Assembly (NCBI GenBank): GCA_008921705.1
Contig: VFFE01007217.1
Span: forward strand, 460,850-524,849
Length of the DNA stretch: 64,000 nt
Reading direction: 5' to 3'
Source: Burhinus oedicnemus
Taxonomy: Eukaryota > Chordata > Aves > Charadriiformes > Burhinidae
In this document: positions 50,706-62,840 of the stretch, one piece after another
Position numbering within the stretch: the first letter of the stretch is position 1
Layout of the letters: each line of letters opens with the position of its first letter
The notes under the pieces: model-generated
Told to the model about the DNA's origin: nothing
The model's database searches: none
What the model saw: the letters and a program-made list of their open reading frames with translations, nothing else
Position numbers and translations under genes: made by a program

Positions 50706-52183
50706 AAAAAGGAAAAGGGAAATGAAAAATACAAAGCTGTTCTTCGCTTGCTACATCTCCAAAGAATAAATATAATGCAGCCGAGCTGAGATTTATGAAA
50801 ACAATTTATAATGATAATATATCAAAAGAAATGGATGAAAACTATTATCATTTAGTTAGCTGCAAATTCAGCAAATCATCCACAGAATTATGTCTTTTTT
50901 GTCTCCACATTGTGTAATAAAGCTAGGCTAAAAAATACTACAGTGACAAGAAATGGACCAGGGAGTTGTAGATGAACATATACGGTGGTACAGCAGAACC
51001 CTTATGATCTCAGGTACCTTTTGCTGGTGAGAAGGCCCGCTAAAAACATTTCAAAACATGCACAATTATTAGTAGTAGCTTTTTTCAGGAACAATTACAA
51101 ACCATACTAGACATGATTGCTGATTCTGATTTTCAATATTTACTTTTTACCTTTTATAATCATTTGAGCTTTTAATATGAAAAATGGAATTTCTGAAGCA
51201 ATATTTGAAAATTAGTTTTATTTCTTTCTTAAATTCACGTCTGAAGTATTTTTTTGTCCCTTACAAAATTCAGCGTTTAAAACCCCCAAAATAATTTTAG
51301 AAGTTTAAAATATTGGTATTGTATCATTTAAAATAATTTCTTATAATCAATTTTCAATATGAAAAACTCATACTGTAAGTCACAAACAGGCATTTATAAA
51401 TTGAAAACACACTGGCATGTGTTTGTAATGAGGTTTATAAAACTCCCAACTTCTCATCCACATCGGTAACTATGTATTCCTTTAGCTCTTGCTTCCTTTT
51501 CAGTTTAAAAGTGGTCTACTGCTGAAATTCAAGGCTGAACAGAGCCAAGAAGAACAAAACAGACGATTATCGCAAGCAGAGTTCTTAGCAAGAAATTAAG
51601 TAGAAAATTGGAATTCAGCATTAGGTAGGGGAAAAAAATGGACCCACTGACCATTTTCTTCTTAATCAACACTGATTTGCCATCATATATACTAGCATCA
51701 TATTACAGAAGCCCTGTTGGAACCAGCTTACGACTGTTACAGCGTGACCATTAAGAAAAAACACTGATGCCGACTATTTATAGTTCCTTATTTAACCACA
51801 CAAAAAAACTCAGAGGACTACAGTACTCCCTAGAACATTAATAAAGCCAACCGCCTGAAAGCAAAGCATTCTGACTCGACTAAAAATTGACAGATTTGCC
51901 TTCTTCAGATGCCGTAGCAAGTCTTCAGACAGTTGAAGTCACAAAGTCTAGATACTTCTTTGTTAGACACCTCCATTTATGTTGTGTTTTAGTAACTTAA
52001 GTCCCACCAACTACATCATTATGTTACTTACAGAACACAGTTTTTATATTATTAAGTTTTACTAGGAGCATTGTTAAATATGCCTCTTATAGGGAGTCAC
52101 TAACAGTCTTTACTATTACACATTACATGTAGGCTTAAAACCATTTTCAAAGAATGTTACCTCCAGTAAGTTTCCTTTTTTGT

Positions 52184-52671
52184 CCCATTCTGGTCTCCCC
52201 AGTACAAGAGAGACATGGACATACTGGAGAGAGTCCAGCAATGGGCCACAAAGATGATTAAGAGACTGGAGCAGATGAGAAAAGGCTGAGAGAGCTGGGA
52301 CTGTTCCACCTGGAGAAGGGAAGGCTCAGGGGGATCTCATCAATGTTTGCAAATACCTGAAGGGAGGATGCAAAGAAGAAGAGGCCAGGCTCTTTTCAGT
52401 GGTGCCCAGTGAGCCCAGTGACAGGACCAGAGGTAACAGGCACAAATTCAAACACAGGAGGTTCCCTCTGAACATCAGGAAACACTTTTTTACTGTGAGG
52501 GTGACTGAGTACTGGCACAGAGGTGGCAGAGTCTCTCCTTGGAGATATTCAAAAGGCTTCTACACATGGTAGTGGGCAACTGGTTCTAGCTGACCATGTT
52601 TGAGCAGAGGGGGTTGGACCAGATGACCTCCAGAGGTCCCTTTCAACCTCAACCATTCTGTGATTCTGTGA
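52184..52671 (+). mobile_element. CR1 LINE fragment, 3' end (antisense to RPS6KA5)
   Basis: Sense-strand CR1 3' part, from the CTGGTCTCCCCAGTACAAGA block of ORF2 to the terminal TGTGATTCTGTGA. Compared base by base with the reverse complement of 36177-36663, it differs only by scattered substitutions and a few short indels. Confidence 0.95.
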
Positions 52672-55600
52672 CAAAAAGTCACTGTAAGTTGTATTTCACC
52701 ATTCATTTGTGAAATTACATTTCACTCACAAATCAAGTATGCAGTCCCCCCCCAAAATTTCAAAAAACACAACCAAACCCCATTTTGTATTTTGCCCCTC
52801 CCCCTAAATTTACATTTCATTCAACTTTAAAACATGAATCCGAATTCCAGAATCCAAATTATTAATTTCATGTTATGAGATGTAAGACAAGAAAGGAAGT
52901 TACTAAACAACAACTGAACTTGGATTACCTACAGGTGAATTCTCACTGAACATGCACATCTTGCAAATACTCGAGCTTAAGAATTTTTTGTGTAACACAG
53001 AATGCTCATTGTCTTCCCTCACTCAGCACACATGCCTTAAACACTGTGCTTCCCTCTTCTAAGTTGCAGAACAGGAATTACACAGACACTAGCGGAAGGA
53101 AACAGAACTCATCTTTAATAACTCAATATGACAATATTGTCCTTGTCTTTGAAAGAGTATCATTATGTTTGCTCCCAATCAGCAGTTCTTCCATGTTTAC
53201 AGATAATCTGGAGATAGTCTTCAGTCTTCCAGCACACAACAGCTGGTTTTGATGTCTGTTTTTTTCTTTACCAAGTTCAGCATAATTCCTGAATGTTTAT
53301 GCAATAGGGTAGTTTTCAGTAAAGGTATACAGAGCAGCTACTTCAAACTGGTTAGGTGCTTAAGTGTGCAACAAGTTCTCATGAAGTCACTAACATAAAG
53401 AGAACTTTGTTTGAGTTCTTGATCAGTGAACATAGACAGGTTCACCTGGACAGCCAGGCAGTTCACTTTGTTAAGTTATATTCTCTTAACACTTATTCTT
53501 CAAGATGAGATACACGCTGACACTGTGGATGTGCCTATACGTATTACCAGACTGTTTCTAATAAATACTCTAGTACTACACATGGGGTAGACCTCTAACT
53601 TTTCCCACTCACAGCAATATAAAAAAAGATAGTGCACTGCCTTCTTTCCGAGTTCCTTGCGATCATTCTGACTGATCCTAGTGAAATGTAACTGCTTTAA
53701 CTTGTTGAGGCACTTTTAATACCATGTCTATATGACCCCTGCAGCCTTTTCTCCAGATTATTTTAGCATCCCATTTTCCTTTTCATTCATCAAAAAATAA
53801 AGGGCATAATTTGTCTTCCAACCAGGAAATGTTGACGGCACCAAGCAGCTTTAGAACAGGGAATTAGAATTCTGTGACTGTCCAAGATGGAGAGGTGTAA
53901 TGTGGATCAGCATTCATCCTGGAAGACAGTCACTTCACCAAAGAAAAAAACAGAGCAGTGTCTTCTTTGCTAAAACTATGTACACTGACCTTGGCAAGTT
54001 GACCACAATTACACCATCTCCAGAGGTCAAAAAACCTAGCTCCAGAATTCAATCAAAAGTGCCAACAGAAGGATGGAGGCCTCTGCACCATCATGCTCTT
54101 GATGATCTTGTGGTATCATCACTTGGCCCTCCTTTATAACCAAGGAATGCTAGGCAGGCATTTGAAACTACCTGAAGTTGTAGAAAGCAGATGTGTAAAC
54201 TTTTCTCCTCAAAGACAGAGAGGACTTACTTATGCCTTTAGAGTTGTCTAATGAGATCCCTCATCAAGTAAAAAAAGCACATTAACAGTGGCAAAAAAAG
54301 CAAGAGAAAGAAACTCTATTTCTCTGCAGAGACTAATCAAACTCACTACATCTACAGTGAAAGCATGACTGACAGAGAAACAGTCACTACTATAATATAA
54401 GGATGTGCCCTTGAGAGTACACATCCTAGTCTACAGCAATGCAAATTCAGTTTAGCAACATATGCAATGGTAGCTCAGACAGTTATTAAGTCTCGTAACT
54501 GTTCAACAGGTCATAACAGGGTATGTGGAACAAGAACTGTAATTCCAATGTGAACCACAGGAATTAGATGAGACTTCAGGAGAGCCAAGGAATCTCATGT
54601 GCACAACATGATCCTAAAAGGCTCATCTTTACTGGGCCAAACTGCCTTTTGACAGCCAACTATTTGGACAAAGGGTTACTCCATTATGTCCAATTTAAAA
54701 ACAGGACGTGCTGGAAGGATGGCATTAGTTACCAGGGCCACAAAAAACTCATGCAGCCCAGATGCACTGAAAATGCCTGATTCAATGCCCTAACATGTCC
54801 AAAAGGGCACGGGAACTGGACAAAGAAATAGAGGTAACAGATTCAGAACAGGTGTTTCCCAGCACCTGGGGGGTGAAGGGCTGCATTTTTTTTTATCACA
54901 TGCACCCAAAGATCCGCATCTGAGAAACAAACTGTGTTTTAATACTCGGCTATCTTCACCTAGGAGGACGCAGGTAGACAACTGTCTGAATGTCAGGGCC
55001 AAACTAGTACTCATAAAGAACAAAAAGTTCTTAGGGCAGAGGACAAGATCCCAAGGGACTGTTACATGGTATTACAACTCCTTCAATAAGCTGAGAACAT
55101 CATTAGTTCAGGGACTCAAAAAAATTAAGTTAACCATACCCTCTGGAAACCAAGATCTGCATAATTGGAAACCGTATCTTGTGACCGTCATGCTTACTCA
55201 TAGTATGGCAGACAGGGCATCCAAGTCAGCTTGAAGGAAAGTACAGACAACAGCTTTTGGAGCTCCAAAGCAGCCCCAGAGCAAAAGAAGATGACCCACA
55301 CTTAAAGGATTAAGACTCTAGCAGGCAAGGACTGATGTGTTGAGTACCTCCCGAGTCAATGGTGTCATCAGTATGTTGCTGCTCCATACTGAAGAAAAGA
55401 TTTCTGTTCGGACTTTTGCAGGTAACCAGAAGTTACATCAAGACAAACATACAATCTATATAAACATTAAGCACAAAATGCACCCATCTGTTGCCAAATT
55501 GGCTGTTTGTACACAAGACAGACTGAGCAAACTGGAGCATGCCATTTGACCATTGGAAAAATGGGAGCAAAACCAAAAACAAATATAAAGATCAAAGGAA

Positions 55601-55836
55601 GTCTTAAGAATCCACAAGATTTTGCTTCAGTGGCCTCAGGAACAAAACTAAAATGGATCAAAGCAAAGCACCCAAACAAAAACATGAAAGAAGACTACGG
55701 AGGTGTGAATGCTGGAAAGGGTGAGTTGAGATAAAGCTAACTAACAGAATACTAACATAGGTAAACAAAACAAAACCCCCACATCTGTAAAGAAAAAACA
55801 GATGTTCTATTTGGAGTACCTGGTGCAGAACACAGT

Positions 55837-55841
55837 GGCAT
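55837..55841. repeat. Left target-site duplication of the solo LTR (GGCAT)
   Basis: GGCAT directly precedes the LTR and recurs at 56424-56428 directly after its terminal CA. A 5-bp duplication is typical of ERVL-type integration. Confidence 0.85.
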
Positions 55842-56423
55842 TGCTCTGGTTTTGGCTGGGACAGAGTTAATTTTCTTCATAGTAGCTACAATGGGGCTAT
55901 GTTTTGGATTTGTGCTGAAAACAGTGTTGATAGTACAGGGATGTTTTAGCTACTGCTGAGCAGTGCTTACACAGCATCAAGGCCTTTTCTGCTTCTCACC
56001 CCACCACGCCAGCAAGTAGGCTGGGGGTGCACAAGAAGCTGGGAGGGGACACAGCTGGGACAGCTGACCCCAACTGACCAAAGGGATATTCCATGCCATG
56101 TGATGTCACGCTCAGCATATAAAGCTGGGGGAAGAAGGAGGCAATGTTCAGAGTGATGGTGTTTGTCTCCCCAAGTAACTGTTACGTCTGACAGAGCCCT
56201 GCTTTCCTGGAGATGGCTGAACATCTGCTTGCCGATGGGAAGTGGTGAGTGAATTCCTTATTTTGCTTTGTTTGCATGTGGAGCTTTTGCTTTAGTTGAT
56301 TAATCTGTCTTTATCTCAACCCACGAGCTTTCTCACTCTTCCGATTCTCTCCTCCATCCTACTGTGGGGGAGTGATCAAGTGGCTGTGCAGTGTTTAGCT
56401 GCCTACTGGGTTAAGCCACAACA
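55842..56423 (+). mobile_element. Solo LTR of an avian ERVL-like family
   Basis: A 582-bp element starting TGCTCTGGTTTTGGCTGGG and ending GCCACAACA, so it has TG...CA ends, flanked by GGCAT on both sides. It contains a CRE-like TGATGTCAC followed by a TATAAA box at 56118-56123, as expected for U3, and a pyrimidine-rich U5. No internal retroviral sequence lies between the duplications, so it is a solo LTR left by LTR-LTR recombination. It lies antisense to RPS6KA5 in intron 5. Confidence 0.93.
56118..56123 (+). promoter_or_regulatory. TATA box of the solo LTR
   Basis: TATAAA lies within CAGCATATAAAGC, with the CRE-like TGATGTCAC just upstream. The position within the LTR fits the U3 promoter. 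Whether it is active is unknown. Confidence 0.65.
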
Positions 56424-56428
56424 GGCAT
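56424..56428. repeat. Right target-site duplication of the solo LTR (GGCAT)
   Basis: This exact copy of the 5 bp at 55837-55841 fixes the LTR borders. Confidence 0.85.
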
Positions 56429-58865
56429 ATTCCAACTACACTGTTTTAGACATATGCACCAAGCCTAAGGAGAGGACCTATTTGCCATACAGATACTGCT
56501 CTGGGAAAATGCTTGAGCTTTTGTGATTTTATGTCCAAAGTGTGAATGAAGATAAGGAAAGCACTCAAGTGTCTTAAGACAGTCATTCTGTCATTTGAAG
56601 ATGTACTATTTAATGTTTAAATATATGGCCTTTGAAGTCCTACTTCAACTTGACAAATTGCATTCAGACAACACATGCCACTGCTCAAACAGACACTTGG
56701 GTCCTGCAATCCTACAGCTTATTTTATTCACAACAGGCTTTGTGCAAAAGTTTTTTAGCCAGAGAATTAGCCAAGTACTCACTGAAACCATTCTTCTCAG
56801 CATTCACAATTAGGACCCACTGCTTCAACTACACGAAAGGTCACCTTTGAAACAGAACAGACTGCTTCTGTTCTCCAAGTACTTAATGCAAAAATACTTT
56901 GTTCTTAACTGAGCTGGACTACTACCCCGAACATCAGATATGACACATTCTGAAACCATACTACTATTATATTACTTCAAACCGTGAAACTTGACTCCTT
57001 AGATGAATTTTGCAGCTTTAAAAAAAAAAGAAAATAACCAAAGCTACTCTCCTCTAAATGTTCTTTAATAGTGTTCATGCTCTCATAGGAACTCCTTGCA
57101 AACGGAAGTGACGGTAGGATATGGTCAAAAGGCTTGGTTAAACCCTAGAATACATAATTTCTAGTGTAAGAATTTCAAGAAATGGAAACTACAAAGTATT
57201 AGGGAAAGAGCACTTCTCATCTATTAAATTAGCTTGGACTTTAATTTCCTTGCATTCTGTGTTCATATAAAATATTCTAGGAACATAATCAAATAACTTA
57301 AGAATTACTCCTTTATTGTATTCAATATTACAAAACGACAGCAAAACCAAAAAGTAGAAACACTAAGTGCTGTTGGGCCAAAGAAGACAAAGACAATCTC
57401 TAGAGCTGCAGACTCAAGAGCTGCAGCCTCTCATGGCATGTATTTCATCTGTCAGCAACAACTCTGTGACTGAGCAGCACCTAGTGACACAGAGGGAGAG
57501 GGTGCAATGGAACAGAAGGGAACCAGGTAGCCAGACAGAAGCTCACTGAAGGCATTCAGGGCTGCTCTCAGGACTGACTCTCCCCATGTCTGCTGAAAAA
57601 TTCTCCAATCCAGACAAGAATTACTTAGTGGTTCTTGTCACGTTTTCATTATGGTGAAATAATAGAATTACTATGCATGTTTTGTCTAAGTTCTTCCACA
57701 GATTTCAGCAACAGTCTTATGAGATTCCTATGCTTGTCCATACTTGTTAGTTGGCAAATTAAATCACTTCATTCACTTAATCTGACCTCGTTATTATTAA
57801 AGTTTCAAAATGTTATGACCTAGCAAGACAAGAGGAATGCTTAACTGTTGTTGGAGGTACTCTGAAATTGCATAGCAAGTTTAAACAAGGTTTTTAACCT
57901 AATACAGATATGGTCTTTCTACTTAATGTCAAGGACAACTCCTCATTATTGCATAGGTCGTAAAATACTCCACACCAACTTTCAGATCAGGTCTACAGAG
58001 GAAAAAAAGGAAACTGATGAAAAACATAGTTTAGATAAAACTCTGCATGTCTTAGGACTTCGCTTTAAGCAATCACTTAACAGGTTATACTTCATGTTAA
58101 TGTGTAGACCATATAACTCACAGGAGCTACTACTATGTTTCCAACTGCTATAAAATACTCAGAGCTGCAAGTAAAACCCACCACTCTTCTGGGAAAACAC
58201 CTCTCACCTCCAATAAACTGGAAGCAGTCTGCATGTTATATATGAGATAAAAAGAAAGCCAGTCTCCACAAGATCTAAATTTTCAAACCAGCCTTTTGGA
58301 ACTGGTAAAGTTATGATCAATATAAAGACCTTGCTCTGAATTCTATTTAGTAAATAAACATTCTAGCACATGAAAATCTGTAATCTTGATTATTATTCGT
58401 AAATATTTACAATCCAAGTTTTCTTCTCTGATGGAGGGTAAGTGTTCTTGTATTACCAGGTGCATGGCATGTGCTAATTTCTTGGGAGATAAAGATACCA
58501 AAAAAAAAAGATGTCTTTGCACAGGGACAAGACTCAGAATTGGGGAAGGGATCATATGGAATAGAAATGAATGGCAGATGTTAAAATTTCTTTAACACCG
58601 CAGTATTGCAATTCTTGCACAAGATAGTGCACTTCCAACTTACGTTCTACAGTAAATAAGATCCGCAGAGATGATGTGCTTTTGGCTCTCAGGAAGTTCA
58701 GCCAATATGATTGCTTGCTGGATACCACAAACTAGGAGGAGGAGAAAACACAGAGAGAACCTTCATCCTTGAGGTCATTAATATTGCCTAGGTACATCAA
58801 TCCATCTCTAATGAAGGAAATCAGAGGCAGTTAACCAATCCTGCAATGAGAGATCAATGTAGAGA

Positions 58866-59567
58866 ATGGGGGACAAGAGGCTGGAGTATAGCCCTACAGA
58901 AAGGGATCTGGGGTTTTTGGTGGATGGTAAGCTCAGTACAAGTCATCAGTGTGCCTGGGCTGAAAAGAGGGACCAACCATATCCTAGGTGCATTAAGCAC
59001 ATTACAGCTAACAAGTTCAAGTAAAAAAGACTGTCCCACTATACACATCATTGGTGCAGCCTTACCTTGAGTACTGTGCACAGTTTTAGGCTCCACAGAT
59101 ATAAAAATATTAGAATGTGTCCAAAGGAGGGCAACAAGGATGGTGAAAGGACTAGAGGGCATGTCCTTATGAGGAGCAGATGAGGAAACTAGGTTTGCTC
59201 AGCTAAGAGCAGAGGAGATGGAGGGGTAACCTTATTGACGTCTACAATGTTCTCATGATGAGGAGCAGAGAGTGAGCTGCTGATCTCTTCTCTCTGGTGT
59301 CTGGTGATAGGAAGCAAGGGAACGGCTTAAAGCTGCATAAGGGGAAGTTCAGATTGGATAGTAAGAAAAAAATTCTTCACCGAGAGGGTGGTCAAGCACT
59401 GAAACAAGCTCCTCATGGAAGTGATCACTGCTGCAAGCCTGTCTGTTCAGAAAATGGTCTTAGATATATGGTTTAACTTTTAGGTGGCCCTGTGTGGAGT
59501 CAGGAGTTGGACTCAATGATCGTTCTGGGCCCCTTCCAACTCAGGATATTCTACAATCTATGATTCA
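58866..59567 (+). mobile_element. CR1 LINE fragment (older, diverged copy)
   Basis: About 700 bp of sense-strand CR1 ORF2 C-terminal region and 3' end. It begins near a CTACAGAAAGGGATCTGGGG block, passes a degenerate GCAGCCTTACCTTGAGTACT region and ends ATCTATGATTCA. Many stops and indels mark it as older than the 36, 41 and 52 kb copies. Confidence 0.92.
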
Positions 59568-59722
59568 GTAAGACCAGAGCACAGCATGTTTCAACTGTGC
59601 CAGGAAACATTTCCCTTATGTACAAAATTCTTTAGGTAGACAGAATGCTTCAAAGTCTTTACAAAACTAAGAAAAGAGATTTAACACAGCAGATTCTTCA
59701 AGAAGATTTGGCCTTGCCAGGT

Positions 59723-59992
59723 TGTCCTGGTTCTGGTGGGGATAGGGCTGATTTTCCCAAGGATCTGGCCTGGGACACAGGTGTTCCATACCATGTGATG
59801 CCGTGCTCAGTCTATAGCCAGGGAACTGGACGAGGGAGGTTGCTGCTTGGGAGTGGGCTGGGGCTTTCCGGGTCTGGTTGGTGAGCAGTGGTACAGTAAC
59901 CGTGTTTGTACATTCCTCCATCAGTGTTATTGTTGTTGTTTTCCTCTTTCCTTTGCTGTTCTGTTAAACTGCCTTTATCTCAACCCTCAGCT
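59723..59992 (+). mobile_element. Partial 5' LTR of an ERVL-like element
   Basis: The stretch starts TGTCCTGGTTCTGGTGG and resembles parts of the solo LTR at 55842-56423. Shared blocks include CCATGTGATG followed by a GCTCAG box, and the U5 stretch ending TTTATCTCAACCC. Much of U3 between these blocks is missing. The LTR 3' end is cut off where pol sequence begins. The TATA box is lost (CTATAGCC in its place). Confidence 0.8.
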
Positions 59993-62460
59993 GAGCGCTG
60001 CCATGACGGACATGCTAGAACTTCAATATGAACTGGAGTCAAAGGCAGCCAAGTGGTATGCAACAATTGATATCGCTAACCCATTCTTCTCAATCCCTTT
60101 GGCAGTAGCGTGCAGGCCACAGTTTGCTTTCACTTGGAGGGGTATCCAGTACACCTGGAATCCGCTGCCCCAGGGGTGGAAACAAAGCCCCACCATCTGC
60201 CATGGACTGCTCCAGACTGCACTGGAACAGGGTGAAGCTCCAGAACATCTCCAATACATTGACGACATCATCGTATGGAGCAACACAGCAGAAGTTTTTG
60301 GGAAAGGGAATAAAATAGTTCAAATCCTTCTGAAAGGCGGTTTTGCCATAAAACAAAGTAAGGTCAAGGGACCTGCACAGGAGATCCAGTTTTCAGGAAT
60401 AAAATGGCAAGATGGACGCTGTCAGGTCCCAATAGATGCAATCAACAAAACGGCAGCTATGTCTCCACCAACTAGTAAAAAGGAAACACAACCTTTCTTA
60501 TGTGTTGTGGGTTTTTGGAGGATGCATATCCCAGATTACAGTCTGATGGTGAGCCCTCTATATCAACTGACCTGGAAAAAGAACGATTTTAAATGGGGCC
60601 CCGAGCAATGACAAGCCTTTGAACAAATCAAGCAGGAAATAGTTCATGCAGTAGCCGTGGGGCCAGTCTGGGTGGGACAAGATGTTAAAAATGTGCTCTA
60701 CACCACAGCTGGGGAGAATAGCCCTACTGGAGCCTCTGGCAGAAAGCACCAGGGAAGACTTGAGGCCGACCCCTAGGGTTTTGGAGTTGGGGATACAGAG
60801 GATCCGAAGCCTGCTATACTCCAACTGAAAAAGAGATATTGGCAGCATGTGAAGGGGTTCAAGCTGCTTTGGAAGTAGCTGGCATGGAAGCACAGCTCCT
60901 CTTAGCACCTCAACTGCTGGTGCTGGGCTGGATGTTCAGAGAAAGGGTCCCTGCCACACATCATGCAACGGATGCTACCTGGAGTAAGTAGATTGCACTG
61001 ATCACACAGCAAACTCAAATGCGAAACCCCAGTCACCCAGGAATTCTGGAAGTGATCATGGACTGGCCAGAAGGCAATGATTTCAGAAAATCACCAGAGG
61101 AGGAGGTGACACATGTGGAAGAGGCCCCAACGTATAATAAACTACCAGAAAGTGAGAAGAAATATGCCTTGTTCACTGATGGGTCCTGCTGGATTGTGGG
61201 AAAAATTCAAAAGTGGAAGGCTGCTGTGTGGAGTCCTACATGATGAGTTGCAGAAGCTGCTGAAAGACAAGGTGAATTGAGCCAGTTTGCAGAGGTGAAA
61301 GCCATCCAGATGGCTTTGGACATTGCCAAACAGGAAAAATGACCAGTACTTTATCTCTATACTGATTCATGGATGGTGGCAAACGCTCTGTGGGGGTGGT
61401 TAAAGCAGTGGAAGCAGAGCTGAACTATGGCAAGATATTGCTGCCCAGATAGAGAATCTGGTTGTGAAAGTACATCACATAGATGCCCATGTACCCAAAA
61501 ATGTGGCCATTGAGGAACATCAAAACAACCAGCAGGTAGATCGGGCTGCTAAGATTGAAGTAGCTCAGGCGGATCTGGACTGCCAATGTGAGGGTTAATT
61601 ATTCATAGCTCTGTGGGCCCATGACATCTCAGGCCATCAAGGAAGAGATGCAACGCATAGATGGGCTCGTGACCGAGGGGTGGACTTGACCATGGACACT
61701 ATTGCACAGGTTGTCCATGAATGTGAAATGTGCCCAATCAAGCAAGCCAAGCGGTTAAAGCCTCTTTGGTATGGAGGACAATGGCTAAAATATAAATATG
61801 GGGAGGCCTGGGAGATTGATTATATTACACTCCCACAAACCCGTCAAGGCAAGCACCATGTGCTCACAATGGTGGAAGCAACCACTGGATGGCTGGAAAC
61901 ATACTTTGTTCTGGGCAGGGGCATGAGGCACACTATCCTGGGCCTTGAAAAGCAAATCTTATGGCGACATGGGATCCCAGGGAGAACTGAGTTGGACAAC
62001 GGGCCTTGTTTCCAAAACAGCCTCTCAAGACACCTGGGCCAAAGGGCATGGCATTGAGTGGGTATATCACATCCCCTATCACATACCAGCCTCTGGGAAG
62101 ATAGAATGATACAATGGACTGTTAAAAACTACACTGGGAGCCATGGGTGGTGGGACCTTAGAACACTGGGATACACATTTAGCAAAAGCTACTTGGTTAA
62201 GTCAACACCAGGGGATCCACCAATCAAGCTGGCCCTGCCCAATCAAAACTTCCACATACTGTAGAAGGGGATAAAGTCCCTGTACTGCACATGAAGAATA
62301 TGTTAGGGAAGACAGTCTGTCTTAGTCCTGCCTCAGGCAAAGGCAAACCCATGCACCTGATTGCTTTTGCTCAGGGACCCAGGTACACTTGGTAGGTGAT
62401 ATGGAAGGATGGGGAGGTCGGATGTGTACCTCATGGGGATCTGATTTTGGGCGAAAGTAG
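59993..62460 (+). pseudogene. Decayed ERVL-like pol remnant (RT, RNase H, integrase)
   Basis: This is the pol region of an old endogenous retrovirus-like element. The reverse-transcriptase part is open to a stop at 60609-60611 and shows the YATIDIANPFF block, LPQGWKQSP and the catalytic YIDD (60255-60266). An RNase H segment with FTDGSC lies near 61172-61189, closed by a stop at 61241. The integrase part (61680-62057) shows the first two acidic residues of the DDE triad (codons 61818 and 61995). It is then broken by a frameshift, and a stop follows directly after the third (62104). Protease, gag and the N-terminal part of RT are missing, and no env-like sequence is seen. The element is non-functional. 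ERVL-like is my family call, from the pol type and the LTR. Confidence 0.88.
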
Positions 62461-62840
62461 TCAATGAATCTAATTGTATCATGTTAATTGCTAAATAACC
62501 CTGCCACTGTACGTCATCATTACTGTAATTGCTATCAACTGTACTACAGTAAGAATCACCCAAACTAACGACAGACAGACTTTGATGAAACTGAGTAAAG
62601 TGCAGCAGTGATGAGATCAGAACTGACCTCAGCAGCTGGCACCCAGCAACTTCCTTGAGATCGACATCTTCAACCTGCAGACCATGGGCATGGGCTGCAC
62701 TGGATCCAGCAGCCACGAGCTCCAAATACAGCATGCAACAGTCCAGCACCACACACCATCTCACCTTCCCTGAGACTGTTCTAACAGATGGAGCCCAAAG
62801 TAATGGATTAAATGAACTCTTGTAAAGTTCCTCAAATGAC
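62461..62840 (+). mobile_element. Probable 3' noncoding tail of the ERVL-like remnant
   Basis: Sequence after the pol end continues without a clear LTR and ends in a GATGGAGCCC...GGATTAAATGAACTC stretch. By position this is the region between pol and the 3' LTR. No 3' LTR follows, so the element is truncated. A 143-codon open frame on the opposite strand (62333-62764) is a chance frame. Confidence 0.55.

Noticed and set aside
55507..55734. 75-codon Lys-rich plus-strand frame upstream of the solo LTR
   Set aside because: Short, with composition expected from A-rich DNA and no recognised family.
62333..62764. 143-codon minus-strand open frame near the right end
   Set aside because: It is antisense to the ERVL-like pol end and tail, which explains this sequence better.
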